64,000 bases of DNA from Acidovorax_G lacteus (GTDB lineage Bacteria; Pseudomonadota; Gammaproteobacteria; Burkholderiales; Burkholderiaceae_C), in NCBI RefSeq assembly GCF_039540375.1, contig NZ_BAABEX010000007.1:558001-622000 (forward strand), written 5' to 3'. Shown one piece after another: positions 38,322 through 46,778 of this stretch (position 1 is its first letter; every line of letters begins with the position of its first letter). The position numbers and the translations under genes were made by a program. The notes beneath the pieces were generated by a model, which did not search any database, was not told the DNA's origin, and worked only from the letters and a program-made list of their open reading frames with translations.

Positions 38322-39032
38322 ATGATGCGCGCCGTGAACCCGACCGCCGACGCCCACCCGCTCCCGACACCGCCGCAGCTCGGGCTGCCGGTGCTCTACA
38401 GCTTTCGCCGCTGCCCCTATGCCATGCGCGCGCGCATGGCGCTGGCCGCCTGCGGCGTGGCCGTGGAACTGCGCGAAGTGGTGCTGCGCGACAAGCCCGC
38501 GTCGCTGCGGGTGGTGTCACCCAAGGCCACGGTGCCCGTGCTGGTACTGCCCGATGGCACCGTGATCGACCAGAGCCTGGCGATCATGGACTGGGCACTT
38601 GGGCACCCGGGCGCACCCGCGTGGCATGGCCCGGACGCCGCCTCGCAGCAGGCCATGCAGGCCCTGGTGGCCGAGAACGACGGTGCGTTCAAGCAGGCGC
38701 TGGACCGCTACAAGTACCCCGAGCGCCACCCCGAACACCCGCGGGCTGACGTGTACGCGCAGGGCGTGCGATGGCTGCAGGGGCTGGACGCTCGCCTGCA
38801 GCACGGCCCCTGGCTGTGGGGCGCGCAGCCGCTGCTGGCCGATGTTGCGGTGTTTCCCTTCGTGCGCCAGTGGGCGGCGGTGGACGCGCAGGCCTGGGAG
38901 GCCGGCCCCTGGCCGCGGCTGCGCACCTGGCTGGCCGCCTGCCAGGCTCTGCCCTGGTGGGATACGGCCATGGTGCGCCCCGCGCCATGGGAAGACGGCA
39001 CCGCCGGCGTGCGCTGGCCGGCGAACCGCTGA
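38322..39032 (+). CDS. Glutathione S-transferase family protein
   Basis: A 236-residue GST with a thioredoxin-fold N-terminal domain (LYSFRRCPYAMRARMAL, near residues 27-45, with a CPYA site; then ATVPVLVLPDG, VIDQSLAIMDWAL) and an all-helical C-terminal domain (LLADVAVFPFVRQWA). The CPYA motif and low overall size resemble YfcF/YibF-like or thioredoxin-type GSTs of unknown substrate. Start ATG 38322 (or 38325) is used because upstream codons have no GST features. It converges on dsbB with 18 bp between. Confidence 0.88.
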   Translation: MMRAVNPTADAHPLPTPPQLGLPVLYSFRRCPYAMRARMALAACGVAVELREVVLRDKPASLRVVSPKATVPVLVLPDGTVIDQSLAIMDWALGHPGAPAWHGPDAASQQAMQALVAENDGAFKQALDRYKYPERHPEHPRADVYAQGVRWLQGLDARLQHGPWLWGAQPLLADVAVFPFVRQWAAVDAQAWEAGPWPRLRTWLAACQALPWWDTAMVRPAPWEDGTAGVRWPANR

Positions 39033-39050
39033 GCGCGTGCCCAGCCCCGC

Positions 39051-39590
39051 TCAGGCAGCGGCAGCGCGCAGGCGGCTGGACGGGCGCAGCCCGCGTACCA
39101 GCATGACCAACATCACAAGCCCAAACGCGACAAAGGCGAGGAAGGTCCAGTTGGCAATCGAGCCGCCCAGAAACGTCCAGTCAATCTTGGTGCAGTCGCC
39201 CGAGCCACGGAAGATCATGGGCACGGCGCGGCTGATGGGGTAGTTTTCGATCATGCCGTAGAAGTCGCGGCCGCAGGTCACGATCTCGGGCGGATACCAC
39301 TGCAGCCAGCTCTGGCGCGCAGCCACAAACGCACCAAAGCCGGCGGCCGCCACGCCCGCCACAGCCCAGCCCATCCACCAGCCGCGGCTGTTGCGCAGGC
39401 TGCCCAGGGCGGCAAACACCGCCACCCCGATCAGCGCATAGCGCTGCACGATGCACATAGGGCACGGGTCCAGCCCCACCACATGCTGCAAATACATGCC
39501 GAAAGCCAGCATGGCCACGCAGGCCGCGCTGATCAGCGCCAGCACCCGGCGCGGGGCCTGGTCGATCCAGTTCAACACCATCATCCTCAT
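39051..39590 (-). CDS. dsbB: Disulfide bond formation protein B
   Basis: Inner-membrane quinone-dependent oxidase that re-oxidises DsbA in the periplasm. About 179 residues with four membrane segments. The two periplasmic cysteine pairs are present: C43-P-M-C46 in GLDPCPMCIVQR, and C106 (VTCGRDF) with C133 (GSGDCTKIDW). The exact start is unclear: ATGs at 39590, 39584 and 39581 all lie within four codons, and an in-frame GTG lies at 39608; none has an ideal ribosome-binding site. Size and cysteine spacing are normal for the betaproteobacterial DsbB. Confidence 0.94.
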   Translation of the reverse strand: MRMMVLNWIDQAPRRVLALISAACVAMLAFGMYLQHVVGLDPCPMCIVQRYALIGVAVFAALGSLRNSRGWWMGWAVAGVAAAGFGAFVAARQSWLQWYPPEIVTCGRDFYGMIENYPISRAVPMIFRGSGDCTKIDWTFLGGSIANWTFLAFVAFGLVMLVMLVRGLRPSSRLRAAAA

Positions 39591-39689
39591 CCCATCCACA
39601 GTAGCCACCCTGGGGCGTTGCCCCTCAAACCGTCACAGCCGCGTTGCGCAGAGGGCCGCAAGGGCCGCTCCGCAGCACAGGCCGTTGTC

Positions 39690-39726
39690 TCCCTCAGGGG
39701 GAAGACACGAGGCGGCTCAGGGGGGT
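39690..39726 (+). repeat. CCCTCAGGGGG / GGCTCAGGGGGG element downstream of cysA
   Basis: TCCCTCAGGGGGAAGACACG followed by AGGCGGCTCAGGGGGG abuts the cysA stop codon. A related element, GAAGCCGCGCAGCGGTTCAGGGGG, lies between cysA and cysW. Elements of this kind are common between Comamonadaceae genes. The rest of 39591-39689 shows nothing further. Confidence 0.55.
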
Positions 39727-40850
39727 CAAATCCCGGCAGCGTGGTCCAGAAACACCCGGGCTTGGCGCGGCGTGACCACCAGCGTTTCACCCTCTTTGAA
39801 ACCCAGCTCCTTGAACTGCTGCGCGGGGATCTGCGCCTCGATCAGCTGTTCAGGAGCGGCATTGTCCGCTGGTTGATGGTCGTCGGTGGGAATAAGTTCC
39901 AGGCGGGCCACGGGGCCCACCACAATGGCCCGGCTGAGCTGGGCCACGATGCCGCGCGGGCGGCCCTGCGCATCAAGTCCCGCCCCTGGCGCATAGCGCT
40001 GCACGTCCAGATCGTGCGGGCGCACATAGGCAAAGGCTTTGGCGTCGCGCGCCTGCGCGTGCTCGGGCGAGTCGATCTGCATGCCCTGCAAGGTGACGAG
40101 CCCCTCGTGCGCGCGGCCATGGAACAGGTTCACGTCGCCCAGGAAGCCGTACACGAACGGGCTGGCCGGTTGTTCCCACACCTGCTGCGGCGAGCCGCTT
40201 TGCTCGATGCGGCCCTGGTTGATCACCACCACCCGGTCGGCCACTTCCAGGGCCTCTTCCTGGTCGTGCGTCACGAAGATGCTGGTCACATGCAATTCGT
40301 CGTGCAGGCGGCGCAGCCAGCGGCGCAGTTCCTTGCGCACCTTGGCGTCCAGCGCGCCAAAGGGCTCGTCGAGCAGCAGTACCTTGGGCTCCACGGCCAG
40401 CGCGCGGGCCAGCGCAATGCGCTGGCGCTGCCCGCCCGAGAGCTGCGACGGATAGCGCTCGGCCAGCCAGTCGAGCTGCACGAGCTTGAGCAGGTCCGTC
40501 ACCTTCTTCTTGATTTGCGTATCGCTCGGACGCTCGCTGCGCGGCTTGACGCGCAGGCCGAACGCCACGTTCTCGAACACCGTCATGTGGCGAAACAGCG
40601 CGTAGTGCTGGAACACGAAGCCCACGTTGCGCTCGCGCACGTGCACGTCGGTCGTGTCTTCGCCGCTGAAGTGGATGGTGCCGACATCGGGCGTCTCCAG
40701 GCCCGCGATGATGCGCAGCAGCGTGGTCTTGCCACAGCCCGAGGGCCCGAGCAGCGCGATGAGTTCGCCGGACTCGATGTCCAGGCTCACGTCGCGCAGG
40801 GCCTGGAAGTCGCCGAACTGTTTGCTGACGTTGCGGATTTCAATGCTCAT
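39726..40850 (-). CDS. cysA: Sulfate/thiosulfate ABC transporter ATP-binding protein
   Basis: The ATPase that powers sulfate import through CysTW. The 374-residue protein starts MSIEIRNVSKQFG, with Walker A GPSGCGKT (35-42), the signature LSGGQRQRIALARAL, Walker B VLLLDEPFGALD and the switch VTHDQEEALEVADR, then a C-terminal TOBE/regulatory region containing AYVRPHDLDV, the usual CysA layout. It is last in the sbp-cysTWA operon on the minus strand, 110 bp behind cysW with a repeat in the gap. Confidence 0.96.
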   Translation of the reverse strand: MSIEIRNVSKQFGDFQALRDVSLDIESGELIALLGPSGCGKTTLLRIIAGLETPDVGTIHFSGEDTTDVHVRERNVGFVFQHYALFRHMTVFENVAFGLRVKPRSERPSDTQIKKKVTDLLKLVQLDWLAERYPSQLSGGQRQRIALARALAVEPKVLLLDEPFGALDAKVRKELRRWLRRLHDELHVTSIFVTHDQEEALEVADRVVVINQGRIEQSGSPQQVWEQPASPFVYGFLGDVNLFHGRAHEGLVTLQGMQIDSPEHAQARDAKAFAYVRPHDLDVQRYAPGAGLDAQGRPRGIVAQLSRAIVVGPVARLELIPTDDHQPADNAAPEQLIEAQIPAQQFKELGFKEGETLVVTPRQARVFLDHAAGI

Positions 40851-40934
40851 GATCTGACTGTCCTTGTATGTCCATTCCGCGTCCCATCACCAGCGGACGC
40901 CGCGCTGGCGCCGCCCGCCGCCTCGGCGCAGCCG

Positions 40935-40968
40935 AGAGACGCAGGAAGCCGCGCAGCGGTTCAGGGGG
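40935..40968 (-). repeat. CCCCCTGAACCGC element overlapping the cysW stop codon
   Basis: On the minus strand CCCCCTGAACCGCTGCGCGG, then CTTCCTGCG: the TGA of cysW lies inside the element, so the repeat supplies the end of the gene. Related to the element at 39690-39726. Confidence 0.55.
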
Positions 40969-41881
40969 TTGCCGGTCGTTCGGGGGGAAGGTCGGCCGAG
41001 GCCTTCATCTGCTGCTCGTGCTTCCACTCGGCCACCGACTTGATGACCAGCGTGACCAGCGCCAGCAGGGCCAGCAGAGAGGCGGCAGCAAACGCGGCCA
41101 CAGACTGGTACTCGTTGTAGAGAATCTCGACGTGCAGCGGAATCGTGTTGGTCTGGCCACGGATGTGCCCCGACACCACCGACACCGCACCAAACTCGCC
41201 CATGGCACGCGCATTGCACAGGATCACGCCGTACAGCAGCCCCCATTTGATGTTGGGCAGCGTCACGTGCCAGAAGGTCTGCCAGCCTGTGGCGCCGAGC
41301 ACGATGGCGGCCTGCTCCTCCTCGGTGCCTTGGGCCTGCATCAGCGGAATCAGCTCGCGTGCCACAAAGGGAAAGGTCACGAACACGGTGGCCAGCACGA
41401 TGCCCGGCACTGCAAAGATGATCTTGATGTCGTGCTCGGCAAGCCAGGGCCCCAACCAGCCGTTGGCCCCGAACATGAGCACATACACCAGGCCCGCCAC
41501 CACGGGCGACACCGAAAACGGCAGATCGACCAGCGTGGTCAGGAAGGCCTTGCCCCGGAACTCGTACTTGGCAATCGCCCAGGCCGCGGCCACACCGAAC
41601 ACCAGGTTCAGAGGCACGGCAATGGCGGCGGTGATCAGCGTGAGCTTGATGGCCGACCAGGCATCGGGCTCGCGCAGGCCCTCCAGGTAAGCACCAAAGC
41701 CCTTGCGCAGCGCCTCGGCAAACACCGCGGCCAGCGGCAGCACCAGAAACAGCAGCACGAAGGCCAGCGCCAGGCCGATCAGTGTGTAGCGCACCCAGGC
41801 GGCTTCGGTGGTGCCTGCCTTGGCGCGGCGCGGTGCGGCGCTGCGGGCCGCACCCAGCGGAGAAGGGGTTGCACCGCTCAT
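40961..41881 (-). CDS. cysW: Sulfate ABC transporter permease CysW
   Basis: A 306-residue inner-membrane permease with six hydrophobic segments. The VTFPFVARELIPLMQAQGTEEEQAAIVLGATGWQTFWHVTLP stretch is the EAA loop that docks with CysA. FGAVSVVSGHIRGQTNTIPLHVEILYNEY is a CysW hallmark. The N-terminus has about 30 extra charged residues before the first segment. Its ATG overlaps the cysT stop by 4 bp (41878-41881), so expression is coupled. Confidence 0.95.
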   Translation of the reverse strand: MSGATPSPLGAARSAAPRRAKAGTTEAAWVRYTLIGLALAFVLLFLVLPLAAVFAEALRKGFGAYLEGLREPDAWSAIKLTLITAAIAVPLNLVFGVAAAWAIAKYEFRGKAFLTTLVDLPFSVSPVVAGLVYVLMFGANGWLGPWLAEHDIKIIFAVPGIVLATVFVTFPFVARELIPLMQAQGTEEEQAAIVLGATGWQTFWHVTLPNIKWGLLYGVILCNARAMGEFGAVSVVSGHIRGQTNTIPLHVEILYNEYQSVAAFAAASLLALLALVTLVIKSVAEWKHEQQMKASADLPPERPATP

Positions 41882-42747
41882 GCCGGAGCTCCTGCGTGGC
41901 GGCGCTGCCAGGCCTGCAGCGCGTTGATGATGAGCAGCAGTACGAACGAGATGACCAGCATCACCACGGCCACGGCCGTGGCGCCAGCGAAGTCGTACTG
42001 TTCGAGCTTGCCGATGATGATCAGCGGCGTGATTTCAGACACCATGGGCACGTTGCCTGCAATGAAGATGACGGAGCCGTATTCACCCACCGCGCGTGCA
42101 AACGCCATGGCAAAACCCGTGAGCAAGGCAGGCGTGATGGACGGCAGGATGACCTTGGTGAACGTCTGCCAGCGTGTGGCGCCCAGGCAGGTGGCGGCCT
42201 CTTCCAGCTCTTTTTCGGCGTCCTCCAGCACGGGCTGCACGGTGCGCACCACAAACGGCAGGCCGATGAAGATCAGCGCAATCACCACCCCGGCCGGCTG
42301 AAAGGCGAGCTGGATGCCCAGCGGCTCCAGGTGGCGGCCCACCCAGCCATTGCCCGCCAGCAGCGCGGTGAGCGAGATGCCCGCCACCGCGGTGGGCAGC
42401 GCAAACGGCAGGTCCACCAGCGCGTCCATGATCTTTTTGCCTGGAAACTGGTAACGCACCAGCACCCAGGCGATCAGCAGGCCGAACACCAGGTTCACCA
42501 TCGCAGCGATGAACGAAGCGCCGAAGGTCAGGCGGTAGGCGGCCAGCACGCGCGGAGCGCTGACGGCTGCCCAGAACTGGTCCCAGGTGAGCGTGAAGGT
42601 TTTGAACAGCAGACCCGACAGCGGGATCAGCACGATCAGGCTCAGGTAGAACAGCGTGTACCCGAGGGTGAGACCGAAGCCCGGCAGCACGCGGCGCGGG
42701 GCCCGCCGCGCGGCGGGCGCGGCGGTGGCAATCGCAGCAGCAGCCAT
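41878..42747 (-). CDS. cysT: Sulfate ABC transporter permease CysT (CysU)
   Basis: A 289-residue inner-membrane permease that pairs with CysW. Recognisable CysT segments are GLTLGYTLFYLSLIVLIPLSG, the EAA-type loop PVLEDAEKELEEAATCLGATRWQTFTKVILPSI, and GSVIFIAGNVPMVSEITPLIIIGKLEQYDFAGATAVA. Six membrane segments follow a short basic N-terminus. It begins 3 bp after the sbp stop and overlaps cysW. Confidence 0.95.
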   Translation of the reverse strand: MAAAAIATAAPAARRAPRRVLPGFGLTLGYTLFYLSLIVLIPLSGLLFKTFTLTWDQFWAAVSAPRVLAAYRLTFGASFIAAMVNLVFGLLIAWVLVRYQFPGKKIMDALVDLPFALPTAVAGISLTALLAGNGWVGRHLEPLGIQLAFQPAGVVIALIFIGLPFVVRTVQPVLEDAEKELEEAATCLGATRWQTFTKVILPSITPALLTGFAMAFARAVGEYGSVIFIAGNVPMVSEITPLIIIGKLEQYDFAGATAVAVVMLVISFVLLLIINALQAWQRRHAGAPA

Positions 42748-42750
42748 GGA

Positions 42751-43752
42751 TCAGCGACCGCCTGGCGTGTAGAGCTTGTCGAACTGGCCGCCATCGTTGA
42801 AGTGCACCTTCTGCGCTTCGCTGAGGCTGCCGAAATACTTGGCCACGGTGAACTGCTTGATCGGCTTGAACGTGGCGGCGTACTTCTTCAGGATGGCTTC
42901 GTTGCGCGGCCGGATCGCGTGCTTGGCAGCGATCTCCTGGCCTTCGTCGGAGTACAGATAGTCGAGGTAGGCCTTGGCCACGGCGGCGTTGCCCTTCTTG
43001 GCCACGGTGCGCTCGACCACCGCCACCGGGTTCTCGGCCACGATGCTCACCGACGGATAGATCGCGTCCACCCTGCCGGCGCCGAATTCGCGGTCAATCG
43101 ACACAACTTCCGATTCAAACGTGATCAGTACGTCACCGATGTTGCGTTGCAAGAAGGTGGCCGTGGCATCGCGGCCGCCCTTGGCCAACACCGGCACGTT
43201 CTTGTAGAGCTTGGAGACGAATTCCGCGGCCTGGGCCTCTGTGCCGCCCTTCTCGCGGATCGCGCCCCAAGCGGCCAGGTAGGCATACCGCCCGTTGCCA
43301 CCGGTCTTGGGGTTGACGACGATCACCTGGATGCCGGGCTTGATCAGGTCTTCCCAGTCCTTGATGCCCTTGGGGTTGCCATTGCGCACCAGGAACAGCA
43401 TGGTCGAAGCCGTAGGCGCAGCATCGTGCGGGAAGCGCTTGGCCCAGTCTTTGGCCACCACACCGTTGCCCGCCAAGAATTCGATGTCGGTGGTGGTGTT
43501 CATGGTCACCACGTCGGCGGCCAGGCCGTCGTTCACCGCACGGGCCTGCGCGCTGGAGCCAGCATGCGACATGTCGATCTTGATGTCTTGGCCTGTGGTC
43601 TTTTTGTAATGGGCCACGAAGGCGGCGTTGTAGTCCTTGTAGAACTCGCGCGCCACATCGTACGAAACATTGAGCAGCGAGGTCTGGGCCGAAGCGGCGG
43701 CACTGGCAGCCAGGGCCAGGGTGGCCAGAAGGGAACGGAGTCGCAGTTGCAT
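42751..43752 (-). CDS. sbp: Periplasmic sulfate-binding protein
   Basis: Binds sulfate (and possibly thiosulfate) in the periplasm for CysTWA. The 333-residue precursor has a signal peptide (residues 1-23, ending ASAAASAQ) and a mature start LLNVSYDVAREFYKDYNAAF typical of Sbp/CysP. The SHAGSSAQARAV and NPKTGGNGRYAYLAAWGA segments form the sulfate pocket in this family. The ATG at 43752 gives a proper signal peptide; another at 43767 would lie only about 15 nt from the predicted transcript start. First gene of the operon, behind a sulfur-regulated-looking promoter. Confidence 0.95.
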   Translation of the reverse strand: MQLRLRSLLATLALAASAAASAQTSLLNVSYDVAREFYKDYNAAFVAHYKKTTGQDIKIDMSHAGSSAQARAVNDGLAADVVTMNTTTDIEFLAGNGVVAKDWAKRFPHDAAPTASTMLFLVRNGNPKGIKDWEDLIKPGIQVIVVNPKTGGNGRYAYLAAWGAIREKGGTEAQAAEFVSKLYKNVPVLAKGGRDATATFLQRNIGDVLITFESEVVSIDREFGAGRVDAIYPSVSIVAENPVAVVERTVAKKGNAAVAKAYLDYLYSDEGQEIAAKHAIRPRNEAILKKYAATFKPIKQFTVAKYFGSLSEAQKVHFNDGGQFDKLYTPGGR

Positions 43753-43788
43753 GGTCGGGTCGCCCATTGGAAAGCTGAGGATGGAGCG

Positions 43789-43846
43789 ATTGTGGAGACC
43801 GGCCTTACAAACTCAAAAGAATATATTTTTGTTTACTAAGCCTGTT
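43789..43846 (-). promoter_or_regulatory. sbp-cysTWA promoter with a putative CysB-type site
   Basis: On the minus strand a -35 TTTGAG (43812-43817) and a -10 CACAAT (43789-43794) are spaced by 17 bp. Directly upstream and overlapping the -35 is an AT-rich stretch, TTAGTAAACAAAAATATATT then CTTTTG. A LysR-type activator such as CysB would be expected here. A closely similar arrangement lies at 44549-44600. Confidence 0.65.
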
Positions 43847-44429
43847 TTGGCATATCAATGGCACCTGCAGCCGATGCGGCACCAGCGCCAGCAGCCTGCG
43901 TGTCTACCCCCAGAGACTGCAGCAAGGCCCAACCCAGCGCCCACTCCCCGTGGCCCGACGCGATGTTGATATGGCCGGCGTCTGGCAGCCGCACAAACTC
44001 ACTGCCCCAGGCCCGTGCGTAGGCACCGGCCAGGCGAATCGGGCAGTACGGATCATTGCTGCTGGCCACCAGGATGCTGCGGTACGGCAGCCGCGTGGAC
44101 GGCACGGGCGCGAAGTCGTGCAGTACCGCGCGGCGCTCCGGGTCGGCAGGAGCCACCAACAGCGCGCCCACCACGCGGGACGCGGCCTCATGGGGCAGGT
44201 GCACGGTGGTGATGCAGCCCAGGCTGTGCGCGACCAGCACCACCGGGTGCGGCGCCTGGGCAATCGCATCGGCCAGCGCACCCACCCAGGGTTCGCGGCG
44301 GGGCGTCCACCAGTCGGCCTGCTCCACGCGCTGTGCGCCTGGTAGACGCTCGGCCCAGAGGCTCTGCCAATGGCCGGGGCCGGAGTTGCGCCAGCCCGGC
44401 ACGATGATGATGGAATTGGATGACGGCAC
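43836..44429 (-). CDS. RBBP9/YdeN-type alpha/beta hydrolase
   Basis: A roughly 197-residue serine hydrolase of the RBBP9/YdeN family. The start of the fold is IIIVPGWRNSGPGHWQSLW; the nucleophile serine is in LVAHSLGC, the aspartate in SSNDPYCP and the histidine in DAGHINIASG. The C-terminus ends in an Ala/Gly-rich tail. The start is set at GTG 44429, where family similarity begins; a GTG at 44513 would add 28 residues with no fold. Its upstream region copies that of the sulfate operon, so it may be induced by sulfur shortage. Substrate unknown. Confidence 0.85.
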   Translation of the reverse strand: MPSSNSIIIVPGWRNSGPGHWQSLWAERLPGAQRVEQADWWTPRREPWVGALADAIAQAPHPVVLVAHSLGCITTVHLPHEAASRVVGALLVAPADPERRAVLHDFAPVPSTRLPYRSILVASSNDPYCPIRLAGAYARAWGSEFVRLPDAGHINIASGHGEWALGWALLQSLGVDTQAAGAGAASAAGAIDMPKQA

Positions 44430-44548
44430 GGATTCGCCGGGGCTCCTTGCCGCAGCCGGGAAGCCCCAGGCGGACAGACGCGGCTGCGCCGACACGCTGG
44501 GACCGCAGTGCACCGGAAGAAACCCCGCTCAATGAATGGGATGCGCCC

Positions 44549-44600
44549 ATTCTGCGAGCCGCCCTTCAAAACCCAAAAGAATATCTCGTTGTTACTTCAT
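44549..44600 (-). promoter_or_regulatory. Hydrolase promoter, similar to the sbp promoter
   Basis: On the minus strand -35 TTTGGG (44572-44577) and -10 CAGAAT (44549-44554) have the same 17-bp spacing as at sbp. The overlapping motif ATATTCTTTTG (44574-44584) is identical to 43814-43824, and the upstream bases (AGTAACAACGAG versus AGTAAACAAAAAT) are also alike. Confidence 0.6.
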
Positions 44601-44658
44601 CAAAAAATCATCTGATGAAAACATGCCGCGAGCGCCAACCCCACGGCGTATGACCCCG

Positions 44659-46167
44659 CTATGCGCCCAGCAGGCGGGCATCGCGCGCCAGACGAGGCAC
44701 GCTGCCACCAGTGCCACTGGCGGTGTCGGCACTCAAGCGGAACACAGCCACCGCGCCCACCAGGTCGTTGGCCTGAAGGTGCAGGCGCTCGGCCGCGGCA
44801 GCCATTTCCTCGACCAGCGTGGCGTTCTGCTGGGTGGACTGGTCCATGTGGGACACGGCCTGCCCCACCTGCCCGACGCCTGCACTTTGCTCGGCGCTGG
44901 CGGTGCTGATCTCGCCCATGATGTCGGTCACCCGGCGGATCGCCGTGACCACGTCGTGCATCGTCGCTCCGGCCTTGTCGGCCAGTCGGCTGCCTTGCTC
45001 GGCACGCTCCACGCTGTCCGTGATCAGCGTCTTGATCTGCTTGGCGGCCTCGGCACTGCGCTGGGCGAGGCTGCGCACCTCGCTGGCCACGACGGCAAAG
45101 CCTCGGCCCTGCTCGCCAGCCCGCGCCGCTTCCACCGCTGCGTTCAGCGCCAAGATGTTGGTCTGGAAGGCAATGCCGTCGATCACGCCGATGATGTCGG
45201 CGATCTTGGCACTGCTGTCGTGGATGCCCTTCATGGTCTGGACCACCTCGGCCACCACGTTGCCGCCATCGGCAGCCACACCCGAAGCGCTCATGGCCAG
45301 CTGGTTGGCAGCGCGGGCGTTGTCGGCGTTCAGCCGTACGGTCACGCCCAGTTCCTCCATCGACGCCGATGCCTGCTGCAAGGCGCTGGCCTGCTGCTCG
45401 GTGCGGTCCGACAGGTGGCCATTGCCCGTGGCGATCTCGGCGCAGGCCGTCTCGACATGGTGTGCCGACTGGCGCACCAGCGCCACGGCGCTTTCCATGC
45501 GGCGCAGCGTGGCCTGAAGCGAACGGGCGGGCCCGGTGGTCACCGGCACGGCGACAGCCTCCGCCAGTGCGATGCCATCGGGCCGGTCCACCACAGTCAC
45601 CAATTGGCGCAACTCCTGGCCCTGGGCGGCCGTGCGTCCCAAGGCCACGGCCATCATGGTCTCTAGCGCCGTCTGGATGACCACATACACCGCATGGATC
45701 ACCACCCGGCCAAAATCAGGCTCCGTCAGGCAATACAGCCCCCAACCTGCGGCCTGCAGACGGTCAAACAGCACGTGGTGCACGGCAAACAACACGGCGG
45801 CGAAGACGATCGGCCGCCAGTCGAGGTACACCAGCAAAATGGCCAGTGTGACGAACACGCCAAAGTGGAACTCCGTCATGCCCTGCGCGAGCTGGATGTG
45901 CAACGCCACCATGGAGGACTGCACAAACGCCAGCACCATGCGCGAGGCCAGCGTGCCCTGCGCCATCACAAACGCCACGATGGCCACGGCCAGCAGCGCA
46001 CCCGCCGCTGTCCAGGCCACTGCAGATTCGACAAAACGCGCGCCCAATACCACCGCCGTGAGGGCACTAACCACAATGGCCGCGAGCAAGACGCGATCGC
46101 CCAACACGGTGTGTGAGACGGCGGTGCCCGACGGGCCCTGCCCGGCAGTGATACGCGCATCCATCAT
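44659..46167 (-). CDS. Methyl-accepting chemotaxis protein
   Basis: A 502-residue chemoreceptor. The N-terminal 190 residues hold about five to six hydrophobic segments (VLLAAIVVSALTAVVLGARF, AGALLAVAIVAFVMAQG, GVFVTLAILLVYLDWRPIVFAAVLFAVHHVLF) and almost no periplasmic loop, so it senses within or near the membrane. The signalling part has the hairpin tip IIGVIDGIAFQTNILALNAAVEAARAGEQGRGFAVVASEVRSLAQRSA, which marks it as a 36- to 38-helical-type MCP. It has no clear HAMP domain. AGGAG precedes the ATG at 46167. No che genes are nearby. Ligand unknown. Confidence 0.92.
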   Translation of the reverse strand: MMDARITAGQGPSGTAVSHTVLGDRVLLAAIVVSALTAVVLGARFVESAVAWTAAGALLAVAIVAFVMAQGTLASRMVLAFVQSSMVALHIQLAQGMTEFHFGVFVTLAILLVYLDWRPIVFAAVLFAVHHVLFDRLQAAGWGLYCLTEPDFGRVVIHAVYVVIQTALETMMAVALGRTAAQGQELRQLVTVVDRPDGIALAEAVAVPVTTGPARSLQATLRRMESAVALVRQSAHHVETACAEIATGNGHLSDRTEQQASALQQASASMEELGVTVRLNADNARAANQLAMSASGVAADGGNVVAEVVQTMKGIHDSSAKIADIIGVIDGIAFQTNILALNAAVEAARAGEQGRGFAVVASEVRSLAQRSAEAAKQIKTLITDSVERAEQGSRLADKAGATMHDVVTAIRRVTDIMGEISTASAEQSAGVGQVGQAVSHMDQSTQQNATLVEEMAAAAERLHLQANDLVGAVAVFRLSADTASGTGGSVPRLARDARLLGA

Positions 46168-46778
46168 GAAAACTCCTGTCTAAGAAAAATCCGGGCAACG
46201 GTGGCCGCCGCAGACAAGTGCCTGGGCCATACCGCAGCCGTGGCTGGAAATCGGGGAAAAAGTGGTCGGGATACGTCGCCAGTCCCACCTAAGCCTGCGC
46301 CTTGCCCCTGCAGGGACATCAACGGAGGGTCACAGCGACCGGAAAGCAGTGCGTGGGGGCGGACATCGAAAAAGACGCGCCGACAGGCGCTGGCCCGCAG
46401 GCCTCTCAACCCACACAATTTGTAACACCCGGAGTATCGCGCGAAGGGCTTATCAGCGCGACATCAAGGGTTTTCCCTTAGATGCGGTGATCCAGCATGC
46501 ACGCCGGGTGTCGACCGGCTCCCAGTGAAGTCGAGGCGCCGCCCCGCGGACGGTCGGACCGAGGCATCCCTCGCACTGGAGACCGCCCACGCGCTACGGT
46601 GCGCAGAGTCGGCGCACAAAGCCGATCCATCGAGTGCACAACGGAGCGACGCCCGTTCAGCGTGAGCGCGTCCGGGGTGCCACGGAGCGGTCTTCGCCGA
46701 AACGCTTTGCAGCGCCTGCGCATCGGTGCGACAGGCGGCCACAACCCCTTCCCGGGCCAGTGCTGCGCCCTTCCAACC
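46168..46778. other. 611-bp region without a supported gene
   Basis: Between the chemoreceptor (transcribed leftward from 46167) and the end of the HDOD gene (46779). Reading frames here are short, Arg/Pro-rich and without family features. A small AAGGG/CCCTT hairpin (46466-46479) is the only clear structure. The part near 46168 must hold the chemoreceptor promoter, but no sigma-28 or sigma-70 match is convincing. Confidence 0.6.

Noticed and set aside
41782..43839. 685-codon plus-strand frame opposite cysT and sbp
   Set aside because: Shadow of the sulfate operon; Arg/His-rich, no family features.
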